Source of the DNA: HGM04593 sp964470845
Lineage (GTDB): Bacteria > Bacteroidota > Bacteroidia > Bacteroidales > Bacteroidaceae
Reading direction: 5' to 3'
Length of the DNA stretch: 33,987 bases
NCBI GenBank assembly: GCA_964470845.1
Contig: CAYYEL010000014.1
Span: 1 to 33,987, forward strand
The position numbers and the translations under genes are program-made. Below the pieces are notes generated by a model. That model had not been told where the DNA came from, ran no database searches, and saw only the letters and a list, made by a program, of their open reading frames with translations. Below, in pieces: positions 1-8,532 of the stretch (position 1 is its first letter; every line of letters begins with the position of its first letter).

Positions 1-88
1 AGTGCTTTTACAAATTTATTTCGTAATGTTGCACTTGCTGGTTGACTCTGCAATTTGTATAAGTTGCCAAAATAAATCACAAAGTACG

Positions 89-120
89 TTTGCTCTTTAT
101 AACGCAATTTATTATCTTCG
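89..120 (+). promoter_or_regulatory. Predicted promoter for mltG-hexosaminidase
   Basis: A TTTG at 89-92 is followed after 20 bases by TATCTTCG at 113-120. This fits the Bacteroidota primary sigma factor pattern (TTTG, 19-21 bases, TAnnTTTG), with one C for T in the -7 box. The inferred transcript start is near 127, giving a leader of about 100 bases before mltG. The rest of 1-226 is AT-rich and shows no convincing gene. Confidence 0.6.
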
Positions 121-226
121 CGACATTCAGAGACTGTTTAATATAGTTATCGAGAATGTTTGTATAAATAATTTTGCGGTCTCTATTTTGGTAACTTAAG
201 CATAGTCAAAATAACAATATATTGAA

Positions 227-1249
227 ATGAGAAAGTTTTTTATTGCAGTTGCAATTTTAGTAATTGCCGTGTGCAGTCTCATCGGCTGGGCCTATTATCT
301 TGTTATTCATCCGCAATTTACTCTTGACAAGAGTGTCTATATATGTATTTATCCCAACGACTCGGCCGAATCTATAATGCAAAAGATTCAAGAAACTGCC
401 AATCCGGCTACTATGCTCGGATTTAAACTTTTGGCACGGCACAACAACCTTGACAAACAGAAGCGTACAGGGCGATTTGCGATAAACGACGGTGATAATA
501 TGCACACGCTTTATCGACGCATTGTGTCGAACCAACAGACACCGATAAAAGTTACTGTTCCTGCTGCACGCACTGTGTCGCAATTGGTGGCAGCAGTGAG
601 CAAGCAGATAATGAATGACTCACTTGCGCTTAGCGAGTTTGCACAATCACCGGGCTATTATTCGCGTGTGGGCTACACAAAAGAGACGCTTCCTACATTG
701 TTTTTGCCCAATACATACGAATTTTATTGGGACGTTGCACCCGAACGCTTTATGATAAGAATGATGAACGAGCGCCGTAAATTCTGGAACGAGAGCCGCA
801 AGGCAAAAGCCGAAGCTATCGGGCTTACCATCGAGCAGGTTATGACGTTGGCCTCAATTGTCGATGAGGAGACAAATAATAATGCCGAAAAACCTATTGT
901 GGCAGGTCTGTATATCAATCGTCTTAAACGCGGGATGCTTCTTCAGGCCGATCCGACAGTGAAATTTGCACTCGGCGACGTTACTCGCAAACGCATACTC
1001 ACCGCCGACCTTGCTGTTGAGTCGCCCTACAATACATATAAATATAAAGGTCTGCCTCCCGGCCCCATCCGCATTGCATCGTTGCAGGGGATTGAGAGTG
1101 TGCTCAACTATACAAAGCACAACTATCTGTATATGTGTGCAAAAGAGGATTTCTCGGGTACACACAATTTTGCAACGACCCTTTCGCAACACAATGCAAA
1201 TGCCCGACGCTATCAACAAGCACTTAATAAATTAAAAATCAAGAAATAA
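227..1249 (+). CDS. mltG: Endolytic murein transglycosylase MltG (YceG-like)
   Basis: Inner-membrane lytic transglycosylase that cuts nascent peptidoglycan strands and so helps set glycan length. The 340-residue protein has one N-terminal membrane segment (about residues 4-26) and an otherwise periplasmic body. The YceG core is clear: ASIVDEET at 209-216, whose second Glu (E215) aligns with the catalytic Glu of the E. coli enzyme, then AGLYINRLKRGMLLQADPTV at 226-245 and a YNTYKYKGLPPGPI-type stretch near the C terminus. Length matches the family. The start is the first ATG in frame after the promoter at 89-120; no Shine-Dalgarno is seen, as is usual in this phylum. The next gene begins 3 bases after the stop, so the two are very probably cotranscribed. 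The assignment is secure. Confidence 0.95.
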   Translation: MRKFFIAVAILVIAVCSLIGWAYYLVIHPQFTLDKSVYICIYPNDSAESIMQKIQETANPATMLGFKLLARHNNLDKQKRTGRFAINDGDNMHTLYRRIVSNQQTPIKVTVPAARTVSQLVAAVSKQIMNDSLALSEFAQSPGYYSRVGYTKETLPTLFLPNTYEFYWDVAPERFMIRMMNERRKFWNESRKAKAEAIGLTIEQVMTLASIVDEETNNNAEKPIVAGLYINRLKRGMLLQADPTVKFALGDVTRKRILTADLAVESPYNTYKYKGLPPGPIRIASLQGIESVLNYTKHNYLYMCAKEDFSGTHNFATTLSQHNANARRYQQALNKLKIKK

Positions 1250-1252
1250 AGT

Positions 1253-2869
1253 ATGAGAAGAGCTATAATTCCCATTGTGCTGCTACTGCTTGGCACAATG
1301 AATTTCACTGCGGTTGCACAAGATAATCTGTCGGCACTATTGCCACAGCCTAAGTATGTCGAACAGATAGAGAGCCGGCCTTTCAATTTGAACAAAGTTG
1401 GTAGAATAGATTGCCTGATGAGCGACAGCCTTTTCATTCTCCAAGAATTAAAATCCATAATATACAATCGCACAAGTATAGAATTACCGGCAAAAGGCAG
1501 CAGTGTGATAATAATAAAAGAGGTTGATAATGCTGCTCCCGAGAGTTACACAATTGATGTCAGCCGCACGAGGCTGAAAATAGAAGGCAGTCGCAGTGGA
1601 ATTTATTATGCTCTAAAGACACTCGACCAGCTGCTGTTGGGCGATAAAAACAGTACAGCCGACGGTATAATAGCCGCAGTGCGCATTGAGGACAGCCCAC
1701 GATACAAGCACCGTGCAGTGATGCTCGATCCGGCTCGTCATTTTCTGCCTGTCGAGGATGTAAAATTCTTTATCGACCAAATGGCAAAATACAAATACAA
1801 CAAACTGCAATTGCATCTGACCGACGACCAAGGCTGGCGCATCGAAATTAAGAGCCACCCTGCCCTCACCAAAATTGGAGCACAACGCAACCCGAAGACA
1901 GGTAATAACGGGCCCGACAATGGATACTACACACAAGAACAACTCAAAGATTTAGTAAAATATGCAGCCGCACGCAATGTCGAGATTATCCCCGAGCTCG
2001 ATATTCCCGGCCACTCGGTAGCTATCTTGGCGGCCTATCCGCATCTTGGTTGCTCGTTCCGCGAGAATGAGAAAAAGGAGCTTGGACGAACAGTGGATAT
2101 GATGCTGTGCGCAGCCTGCGACGAGGCATACGATGTTTACCGCGACATAATATCCGAGGTTGCACAAATATTCCCCTCGAAGCAAATACATCTTGGTGGC
2201 GACGAGGCAGCAGTAAAAGAGAATTGGGCACAGTGCGACGACTGTAAAGCATTGATGGCACAGGCAGGATATGACAAGCCCTCGCAACTGATGAACATTT
2301 TCTTTGGTCGTATGCTTGAGATTGTACGCGACAACGGCAAGGAAGCCATTCTATGGTGCGAGCTCGATAATATGTGGCCACCCGCCAACGACTATCTTTT
2401 CCCCTACCCTCAAGGCGTTACATTAGTTACGTGGCGCAACGCCCTTACACCAAAATGTATAGAGCTCACGCGAAAATATGGACACAAACTGATTATGGCG
2501 CCCGGTGAACACACCTATCTCGACTATCCACAGTGGAGTAACGACCTGCCCGAATATAATAATTGGGGAATGCCCACAACCACCCTCGAACAATCCTATA
2601 AACTCGACCCCGGCTACAATCTACCGTCCGAGGAACAACAACACATTCAAGGGGTGATGGCCACAATGTGGGCCGAAGCAATAAAAGATATCAATCGCGT
2701 GAATTATATGTTTTTTCCGCGTGGTCTTGCCATTGCCGAGGCCGGATGGAGCACAATGCAACAACGCAGTTGGGAGAGTTTCAAGAAACGCCTGCTGCCC
2801 AACCTCGACGACCTTATGCGCAGTGGAGTTTCATTCCGAGTACCCTTTGAAATCTCACCACGAAAATAA
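1253..2869 (+). CDS. Secreted GH20 beta-N-acetylhexosaminidase
   Basis: Glycoside hydrolase family 20 enzyme removing terminal beta-linked GlcNAc or GalNAc, using the substrate acetamido group as nucleophile. Residues 1-22 form a type I signal peptide (hydrophobic core, then AVA before Q23) with no lipobox Cys, so the product is probably periplasmic or secreted. A GH20b-type N-terminal domain spans about 25-150 and the TIM barrel about 150-500. The signature HLGGDEA lies at 313-319, with D317-E318 as the assisting and catalytic acid pair. Other barrel landmarks are HLTDDQGWRIEI (188-199) and PELDIPGHS (247-255). At 538 residues it is of normal length. It starts 3 bases after mltG, which suggests a role in turning over cell-wall-derived or host amino sugars; the substrate cannot be read from sequence. 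Confidence 0.94.
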   Translation: MRRAIIPIVLLLLGTMNFTAVAQDNLSALLPQPKYVEQIESRPFNLNKVGRIDCLMSDSLFILQELKSIIYNRTSIELPAKGSSVIIIKEVDNAAPESYTIDVSRTRLKIEGSRSGIYYALKTLDQLLLGDKNSTADGIIAAVRIEDSPRYKHRAVMLDPARHFLPVEDVKFFIDQMAKYKYNKLQLHLTDDQGWRIEIKSHPALTKIGAQRNPKTGNNGPDNGYYTQEQLKDLVKYAAARNVEIIPELDIPGHSVAILAAYPHLGCSFRENEKKELGRTVDMMLCAACDEAYDVYRDIISEVAQIFPSKQIHLGGDEAAVKENWAQCDDCKALMAQAGYDKPSQLMNIFFGRMLEIVRDNGKEAILWCELDNMWPPANDYLFPYPQGVTLVTWRNALTPKCIELTRKYGHKLIMAPGEHTYLDYPQWSNDLPEYNNWGMPTTTLEQSYKLDPGYNLPSEEQQHIQGVMATMWAEAIKDINRVNYMFFPRGLAIAEAGWSTMQQRSWESFKKRLLPNLDDLMRSGVSFRVPFEISPRK

Positions 2870-2917
2870 CCGTATTTCGCACACACGCTGCACAGGAAAA
2901 CAGTTGATAAATATTTC

Positions 2918-2933
2918 ATCTACAATTGTAGAT
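2918..2933. promoter_or_regulatory. 16-bp perfect palindrome, operator-like
   Basis: ATCTACAATTGTAGAT is a perfect 16-base palindrome in the 136-base gap before the sugar kinase. It overlaps the most plausible -33 element (TTG at 2926-2928). Its core TACAATTGTA fits the TACAnnTGTA operator core known for BlaI/MecI/CopY-type repressors. No such repressor gene lies in the window, so the regulator is unknown. Confidence 0.5.
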
Positions 2934-2958
2934 TATTGTTAAAAATACACTATCTTCG
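2926..2958 (+). promoter_or_regulatory. Predicted promoter for N-acetylglucosamine kinase
   Basis: TATCTTCG at 2951-2958 is a good -7 element and is identical to those before mltG and fabD. A TTG at 2926-2928 lies 22 bases upstream, slightly more than the usual spacing. The transcript would start near 2965, about 40 bases before the kinase ATG. Confidence 0.5.
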
Positions 2959-3005
2959 CAGAGAGAAACAAAAAAAGAAGAATATAAGATAAAAAACTTA
3001 TCCCT

Positions 3006-3839
3006 ATGATACTGATTGCAGACAGCGGTTCCACAAAAACAGATTGGGTACTACACGACAGCAACTCCATCGTAGCAAGAGTAAAGACACAGGGTATCAA
3101 CCCCACCCTGCAAGAGAGCGACGAAATATACAATATTCTTAAGACTGAATTATCGGAGAAGATTGGTAGCGACGCCCCTGATACAATATATTACTATGGT
3201 GCAGGATGTGCCTATGAGAGCGCCAACGAAAGAATGCGCTCGGCACTTGAACGCATTTTCAATACACGTAAAATTGAGATAAACAGCGACCTTTTAGCTG
3301 CTGCACGTGCCTTGTGTGGCCACGAAGAAGGCATTGCCTGCATTTTGGGAACAGGCTCAAACTCGTGCCTTTTCAATGGAAAAAAGATTATAGAGAACAC
3401 ACCGTCGCTCGGTTACGTCCTTGGCGACGAAGGCAGCGGTGCCTATCTTGGTCGTCAGCTTGTGAGCGATTGTCTAAAAAAGCAACTTCCGGCAAGCATC
3501 TGTAAGAAATTTCTTTCACAATATAACCTTACCATTGCAGGAATATTAGAGCGTGTGTATCACGAGCCTCTACCCAATCGTTACCTTGCAAGCTTCGCCC
3601 CATTCCTTGCCGAGAATCGCAAGAATGCCGAGGTTAAAGCACTGTTGAAACACTGTTTTACACAATTCTTCCAGCGCAATACAATGGTCTATCGTCGTTC
3701 GTGGTTGCCCATACACATTGTGGGCGGTATAGGCGTTGCATTCTCAAGTGAGCTCAAAGAGACAGCCGAGAGCCTTGGCCTTTCCATTGGAAATATTGTT
3801 GAAAGTCCTATGAACGGCCTTATCGAGTATCATAAATAA
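3006..3839 (+). CDS. BadF/BcrA-type N-acetylglucosamine kinase
   Basis: Predicted cytoplasmic ATP-dependent kinase of the ASKHA fold (BadF/BadG/BcrA/BcrD family, Pfam PF01869), most like N-acetylglucosamine or glucosamine kinases. The phosphate-1 motif ADSGSTKTDW is at 5-14 and the candidate catalytic Asp is D95 in INSDLLAAARA. Phosphate-2 GTGSNS is at 115-120, GDEGSGAYLG at 140-149, and the adenosine motif IVGGIGVAFS at 238-247. The 277-residue length is normal for the single-domain form. It follows a GH20 hexosaminidase and mltG, so salvage of GlcNAc or of cell-wall amino sugars is the likely role, but the exact sugar is inferred from context. It has its own promoter and a palindrome upstream, and ends at a strong terminator. 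Confidence 0.85.
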   Translation: MILIADSGSTKTDWVLHDSNSIVARVKTQGINPTLQESDEIYNILKTELSEKIGSDAPDTIYYYGAGCAYESANERMRSALERIFNTRKIEINSDLLAAARALCGHEEGIACILGTGSNSCLFNGKKIIENTPSLGYVLGDEGSGAYLGRQLVSDCLKKQLPASICKKFLSQYNLTIAGILERVYHEPLPNRYLASFAPFLAENRKNAEVKALLKHCFTQFFQRNTMVYRRSWLPIHIVGGIGVAFSSELKETAESLGLSIGNIVESPMNGLIEYHK

Positions 3840-3858
3840 AGTTTTTATTTTAGCATCA

Positions 3859-3908
3859 TATATAGTAATAGCGCCAAAGACAAAATTCTTTGGCGCTATT
3901 ACTATATA
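3859..3908 (+). terminator. Rho-independent terminator after the sugar kinase
   Basis: A perfect 21-bp inverted repeat (3859-3879 with 3888-3908) encloses an 8-base loop and is followed by ATTTTTG. It begins 19 bases after the kinase stop codon. The stem is unusually long and perfect. Confidence 0.85.
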
Positions 3909-3999
3909 ATTTTTGAGAAACACTACCCCGTCTGTTTTATTGCGAGACAGCAAATGTTCACCTTTAAATGATTTTTCAAGAATTTCTTTTTGTGCACAA

Positions 4000-4029
4000 A
4001 AAAACCGATGGAATTTTCCATCGGTTTTT
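4000..4029 (-). terminator. Terminator after glgP (possibly bidirectional)
   Basis: A perfect 14-bp inverted repeat (4000-4013 with 4016-4029) has GC core CCGATGG and A/T tracts on both flanks. It lies 22 bases beyond the phosphorylase stop on the - strand. It could also stop read-through from the + strand, backing up the hairpin at 3859-3908. Confidence 0.8.
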
Positions 4030-4051
4030 ATTATCATTGATAAGCGTTTTA

Positions 4052-6616
4052 TTATGCAAGCCACTTAACAAATGCAAAGTCCTGACGATGAGGAAGCTCC
4101 TCGTGCTTAGGATACATACGATAGCATATTCTGAAGCTACCGGCGTTGTTCATCACATAGTCGGTGTGGAATGTGAAGATGTTACCCTCGCGCTTAACTA
4201 CCTCAAGAGGCTGAACCGAGAATACATAGTCGCGGCCGTCCTTGTCGGTTGCAATTGTTACAAGTTCAATACCGATTGCATCATCAAGACCCCTCTCGTC
4301 AACATTGAATGTGATGCTGTATTTGTTACCGGCATTGATTGTACCTGCGTCAACATTTGAATCGCGCTCAACCGAAACAACCTCAATCTCGTTCCATTTT
4401 GCAGCAACAGCCTCTTTCCAAGCTGCAAGCTCGCGTGCAGCCTTGTAATCCTTAGCTGCAAGATGGTGGTAACGCTCGCCCTGCTTGTTGTAGAACTTGC
4501 TGTAATAGTCGTCGAGCTGACGCTTCATTGTGAAGTGAGGTGCGATGCCTGCGATAGAATTCTTGATGTATTGTATCCACTCGTCGCTATAGTTCTTGTT
4601 ACCACGGTTGTAGTAAAGGGGAAGAATCTCGCTTTCGAGCAGAGTGTAAATTGTGGCAGCATCGAGCTGATCTTGGAATTCCTGATTCTGGTAAGTACGC
4701 TTCTCTTTAAGCGCCCAACCTGCACCGGGCTTGTAACCCTCGCACCACCAACCATCGAGAACCGAGAAGTTGAGTACACCGTTCATAAGAGCCTTCTCGC
4801 CCGATGTACCCGATGCCTCAAGAGGACGTGTAGGTGTGTTCATCCAAATATCTACACCCGAAACAAGCATCTTGGCAAGCTGCATATCATAATTTTCGAG
4901 GAAGATAATCTTACCAACAAACTCAGGACGACGAGAAATTTCAATAATACGCTTGATAAGTCCCTGACCTGCACCATCGTGGGGGTGAGCCTTACCGGCA
5001 AACAAGAACTGAACAGGACGCTCGGGGTTGTTCAAAATCTTAGAGAGGCGGTCGAGGTCGGTAAAGAGCAGGTGCGCACGCTTGTAAGTAGCGAAACGAC
5101 GAGCAAAACCAATTACAAGAGCATCGGGGTTAATTTTGTTAACAACGTCAACGATGCGCATAGGATCGCCTTGATTCTTGAGCCAATTCTCGCGGAACGC
5201 CTGACGGATATACTCAATAAGACGTTTCTTAAGAGCAACGCGTGTGTTCCAGATTGTATCATTGGGGACATTCTGAATAGCCTCCCAAATTGAAGCGTTC
5301 GACTGGTCCTTCATAAAGTTGGGGTCGAAATATTTATCGTAGAGGCTTCTCCACTCGGGTGCAGCCCATGTGGGGAAGTGAACGCCGTTAGTTACGTAAC
5401 CAACGTGGTTCTCCGAGGGGAAATAACCCTTCCAAATACCTGCGAACATATCCTTAGAAACCTTACCGTGCAGACGGCTTACACCGTTAATCTCCTGACA
5501 AGTGTTGCAAGCAAATGTTGACATACAGAAGCGCTCGTTAACATCGCCTGCGTTTGTACGACCAAGGTTCATAAGGTCGTCCCAAGAGATATTGAGCTGT
5601 GCTGCATAACCCTTCATATATTTACCGAAGAGTGTAGCGTCAAAGTAGTCGTGTCCTGCGGGAACGGGAGTGTGAACAGTGTAAAGGCTCGATGAACGTA
5701 CAATCTCAAGTGCCTCCTCGTATGTGAAGCCATCCTTAATATATTGTGTCAGACGGTAGAGGTTGCACAAAGCAGCGTGTCCCTCGTTGCAGTGGTAGAT
5801 ATCTTTCTTGATGCCCAGCTTTTCGAGCATAATCATACCACCGATACCAAGCAGAATCTCCTGTTTCAGACGGTTCTCCCAATCACCACCATAGAGTTTG
5901 TGAGTGATAGGACGGTCGAACTCGCTGTTCATCTCAAAGTCGGTATCAAGCAGGTAGAGTGATACGCGGCCTACATTTACACGCCATACATTAGCATATA
6001 CAAAGTAGTCCATAAAGGGCACGCTTACAACCATAGGTGTAACGCCGTCGGCCTCATAAACGCGGTCGAGGGGCAGAGTGTTGAAATTCTGTGCCTCGTA
6101 GTTGGCAATCTGTGAGCCGTCCATTGAGAGCGACTGTGAGAAATATCCGTAACGATAGAGGAAACCTACTGCACACATATCTACATTAGAGTCTGAAGCC
6201 TCTTTCAGATAGTCTCCGGCAAGAATACCAAGACCTCCCGAGTAGATTTTAAGTACGTGTGAAAGACCATACTCCATACAGAAGTAAGCAACCGATACAC
6301 GATTGGTGTCGGGCTTAACGTCCATATAAGCACGGAATTTTGCATAAACCTCATCGAGTTTTTTCAAAACATTTTTATCCTTTGAAAGCTCATCGAGCTT
6401 CTCTACGCCCAATTTTTCGAGCAAGAGGACAGGGTTCTCGACACACTCCTCGTAAAGTTTGGCGTCGAGCATACGGAACAGGTCTTTTGCATCCTGATTC
6501 CACTCCCACCAAAGGTTGTGTGCCAACTCCTCAAGACGTGTCAACGACTCGGGGATGTACGATTTTACATTAATTGCTTTCCAAGCGGGTTGATTCGAAT
6601 TACTTATTGCAATCAT
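4052..6616 (-). CDS. glgP: GT35 alpha-glucan phosphorylase
   Basis: Pyridoxal-phosphate enzyme releasing glucose-1-phosphate from glycogen or maltodextrins. The 854-residue protein matches the shorter alpha-glucan phosphorylase subfamily (TIGR02094-like) rather than the E. coli GlgP/MalP type. It opens with a helical region containing LAHNLWWEWN (31-40), then AYFCMEYGLS (110-119) and YSGGLGILAGDYLKEASD (125-142). Phosphate- and substrate-site motifs include CNEGHAA (276-282) and GFARRFATYKRA (503-514). The PLP-binding Lys is K608 in EASGTSGEKALMNG (600-613). It follows the glycogen synthase gene by 86 bases with a hairpin between and no obvious promoter, so the two are probably one operon for glycogen turnover. 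A long ORF on the opposite strand is only its shadow. Confidence 0.94.
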   Translation of the reverse strand: MIAISNSNQPAWKAINVKSYIPESLTRLEELAHNLWWEWNQDAKDLFRMLDAKLYEECVENPVLLLEKLGVEKLDELSKDKNVLKKLDEVYAKFRAYMDVKPDTNRVSVAYFCMEYGLSHVLKIYSGGLGILAGDYLKEASDSNVDMCAVGFLYRYGYFSQSLSMDGSQIANYEAQNFNTLPLDRVYEADGVTPMVVSVPFMDYFVYANVWRVNVGRVSLYLLDTDFEMNSEFDRPITHKLYGGDWENRLKQEILLGIGGMIMLEKLGIKKDIYHCNEGHAALCNLYRLTQYIKDGFTYEEALEIVRSSSLYTVHTPVPAGHDYFDATLFGKYMKGYAAQLNISWDDLMNLGRTNAGDVNERFCMSTFACNTCQEINGVSRLHGKVSKDMFAGIWKGYFPSENHVGYVTNGVHFPTWAAPEWRSLYDKYFDPNFMKDQSNASIWEAIQNVPNDTIWNTRVALKKRLIEYIRQAFRENWLKNQGDPMRIVDVVNKINPDALVIGFARRFATYKRAHLLFTDLDRLSKILNNPERPVQFLFAGKAHPHDGAGQGLIKRIIEISRRPEFVGKIIFLENYDMQLAKMLVSGVDIWMNTPTRPLEASGTSGEKALMNGVLNFSVLDGWWCEGYKPGAGWALKEKRTYQNQEFQDQLDAATIYTLLESEILPLYYNRGNKNYSDEWIQYIKNSIAGIAPHFTMKRQLDDYYSKFYNKQGERYHHLAAKDYKAARELAAWKEAVAAKWNEIEVVSVERDSNVDAGTINAGNKYSITFNVDERGLDDAIGIELVTIATDKDGRDYVFSVQPLEVVKREGNIFTFHTDYVMNNAGSFRICYRMYPKHEELPHRQDFAFVKWLA

Positions 6617-6665
6617 ATTTTAAATATATGGTTATTGTTTCTAAATTTATATAAACTCTAATTGA

Positions 6666-6700
6666 GCCGAATGCTGCTTTTTAATTAACAACATTCTGCC
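6666..6700 (-). other. Intergenic hairpin between glycogen synthase and glgP
   Basis: On the - strand, arms 6700-6689 and 6676-6666 form about ten pairs (one mismatch, one G-U) around a 12-base AT-rich loop, directly after the synthase stop codon. No U-tract follows, so it is more likely an mRNA processing, stability or attenuation element than a terminator. Confidence 0.4.
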
Positions 6701-6702
6701 GG

Positions 6703-8364
6703 TTATTTTCTTTTGGCAGCACCCTTTAAAGCGTGGTCATAAGCTCGTAAGTAGTTCTTTATAAAGTGTTTCCATAGAGCTTTGTCGGCCAAGAGAGCCA
6801 CTTTTCGGCGGCACTCGGCCACCTCTTCCTCAGAAATTTTTGCAAAGGTACAAATAATTTTTGTAATAACATCGGCCGAGTTGAAATAGTTGCTATCATT
6901 TCTTTCAACAACAGCAACGCCGTCGGTAAGCTCGCCTGTGCGGCCGAGTACGGAATTTACCCAAAGTCCGAATCCTGCAAGGTTGGTCGTAACGGTGGGA
7001 ATGTGGAATGCGGCGCTCTCAAGCGGGGTGTATCCCCAAGGCTCGTAGTACGATGGATAGATACTAAGGTCGTTACCTATGAGAATATCGTAGTAGTCCT
7101 TGTTAAAAATACCGTCGCTGCCCTTAAGATAGCAGGGGACATAAATTACCTTTACGCGGCTTTTGCCATCGTAGTTGGCAAGGCCTATATTGCGAATTGT
7201 TTGTGCAATGGCGTCGTGCTCGAAATTGCACAGGTTGTGTGTCAGATAGGGGTCGTGCAAGGGAGTGCTCCACTCTGTCTCGCCCGAAGCCAAACGCTTC
7301 TGAAGGTCGCCACGCGCAACATCCGACCAAGCGGGAACGTCGATAAATGCAACGACGTCGCGTTGGAGCTGAGCACAGTGTTTAAGGCGTATCATTGTTT
7401 CCAAGAACAGGTCAATTCCCTTGTTGCGCATTTCCATACGCCCGCCTATACCTATTATAATTGCGTCGTCCGAAATTTTATCACCGGTAAGCGCACGTGC
7501 CACTCTGAGACGTGCTGCACGAGCCTCGGCGCGACGTTTGTCAAATTCACTGCCCGATGGAACAAAATCTTTCTCGAATCCATTCTCAAGAATCACGTCT
7601 ATCTTGCGCTCGATAAGCTGTTTGCACTCTTTGGCGGTGAGCTCGCTCACCGTTGTAAAGCAATCGACATTCTGTGCCGACTGCTTCTCAATCGAATGCT
7701 TCGACTGTACGTTAAGCTCCTCGGCCATTTGGTCGCCATTGTAGCCCTCGAAATAGTCGTAAAGGGGCTTACCGTTCGACGCTATTGAGCGTCCTATGCT
7801 TGTTGCGTGAGTTGTAAAGATTGTTCCAACCGCAGAAAGGTTCTTTTTCAGATAAAGGGCTGCACTACCACTCTGCCACTCGTGTGCCTGCACAACAACA
7901 TTATCCTTTGCGGTAAGATGGAATTTGTAGAAACTCTCTATTACCCTGCCCACCGCATATCCGAAGATAACCGAGTCGTCATAATCGCCGTAGGCGTGTA
8001 GCGAATCAACCTTGTAGTTGTCCCACAGCATATAATAGAAGTTCTCTTTTTCGTCGAAGTAGCCGTCAAAATCGACTAAAATCACCTTGGGACGTCCGGG
8101 AATCTCCCAATATCCGCAACGTACTTTAAATTTCTCATCAGCTACACTGTTACGCCAATTTCTCCACAAGCGTTTATCCTCGGTAAAGAGAGGATTCTCT
8201 TGCTCGGTCCAAAGGTCGGGACCAATATAAATGGCATTCAAGCCATCAATATGCGAAATTGTCTCGGCTTTTGTTGAGAGTACAGTGTATATACCTCCAA
8301 CTTTGTTACATACCTCCCAGCTAATTTCAAAAAGATAGTCGGGGAGCATCAAATCTTTTTTCAT
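6703..8364 (-). CDS. GT3-type (eukaryote-like) glycogen synthase
   Basis: Predicted glycogen synthase extending alpha-1,4-glucan from a nucleotide-glucose donor. The opening LFEISWEVCNKVGGIYTVLS (11-30), with KVGG as the donor-loop motif, is typical of the GT3 family of animals, fungi and Bacteroidota and unlike bacterial GlgA (GT5). The catalytic E-x7-E pair is E441 and E449 within YYEPWGYTPLESAAF, followed by TVTTNLAGFGLW. At 553 residues it lacks the long regulatory tails of eukaryotic enzymes, as is usual for bacterial members. Donor preference (UDP- or ADP-glucose) cannot be read here. It precedes glgP on the same strand, and no branching enzyme is present in the window. The leader upstream is long and may be structured. 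Confidence 0.9.
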   Translation of the reverse strand: MKKDLMLPDYLFEISWEVCNKVGGIYTVLSTKAETISHIDGLNAIYIGPDLWTEQENPLFTEDKRLWRNWRNSVADEKFKVRCGYWEIPGRPKVILVDFDGYFDEKENFYYMLWDNYKVDSLHAYGDYDDSVIFGYAVGRVIESFYKFHLTAKDNVVVQAHEWQSGSAALYLKKNLSAVGTIFTTHATSIGRSIASNGKPLYDYFEGYNGDQMAEELNVQSKHSIEKQSAQNVDCFTTVSELTAKECKQLIERKIDVILENGFEKDFVPSGSEFDKRRAEARAARLRVARALTGDKISDDAIIIGIGGRMEMRNKGIDLFLETMIRLKHCAQLQRDVVAFIDVPAWSDVARGDLQKRLASGETEWSTPLHDPYLTHNLCNFEHDAIAQTIRNIGLANYDGKSRVKVIYVPCYLKGSDGIFNKDYYDILIGNDLSIYPSYYEPWGYTPLESAAFHIPTVTTNLAGFGLWVNSVLGRTGELTDGVAVVERNDSNYFNSADVITKIICTFAKISEEEVAECRRKVALLADKALWKHFIKNYLRAYDHALKGAAKRK

Positions 8365-8451
8365 TATCTAAAAATATAACACAAAAAAAACAAAGGCATT
8401 CACTCTTGAAATACCTTAATTTAATCAGGCAAATTCTATGTAAAAGTGTTC

Positions 8452-8506
8452 GGTTGCCTCAATCATAAAGCCCCTGACTTCTACAAAAAACAGAAGATGC
8501 CCAACC
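8452..8506 (-). other. Possible structured leader of glycogen synthase mRNA
   Basis: The 306-base gap 8365-8670 has no gene. Within it GGTTG (8452-8456) can pair with CAACC (8502-8506), enclosing a CTTCT/AGAAG hairpin (8478-8482 with 8492-8496, 9-base loop). Pairing is short and no known riboswitch class was recognised. Confidence 0.2.
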
Positions 8507-8524
8507 ACAAATTCTATTTTGTTG

Positions 8525-8532
8525 CAAATTTA
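8525..8532 (-). promoter_or_regulatory. Candidate -7 box upstream of glycogen synthase
   Basis: Read on the - strand this is TAAATTTG, an exact TAnnTTTG match, about 160 bases before the synthase start. No TTG is correctly spaced upstream, so support is partial. Confidence 0.35.

Noticed and set aside
2..199. Open frame of 65 codons at the left edge
   Set aside because: No recognisable protein features, it needs a GTG start at the window edge, and a good promoter for mltG lies inside it.
3744..4064. 106-codon - strand frame spanning the kinase 3' end and both terminators
   Set aside because: It is built from hairpin arms and antisense kinase sequence and has no protein features.
4463..5293. 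276-codon + strand frame opposite glgP
   Set aside because: Antisense shadow of a highly conserved phosphorylase; composition reflects reversed codons and no domain is recognisable.
6843..6850. Consensus -7 box TACCTTTG on the - strand inside the glycogen synthase gene
   Set aside because: It sits in conserved coding sequence near the 3' end with no supported -33 element; kept only as a remote possibility for an internal glgP promoter.
7003..7788. 261-codon + strand frame opposite the glycogen synthase
   Set aside because: Lies wholly antisense to the conserved GT3 enzyme and shows no protein family features.
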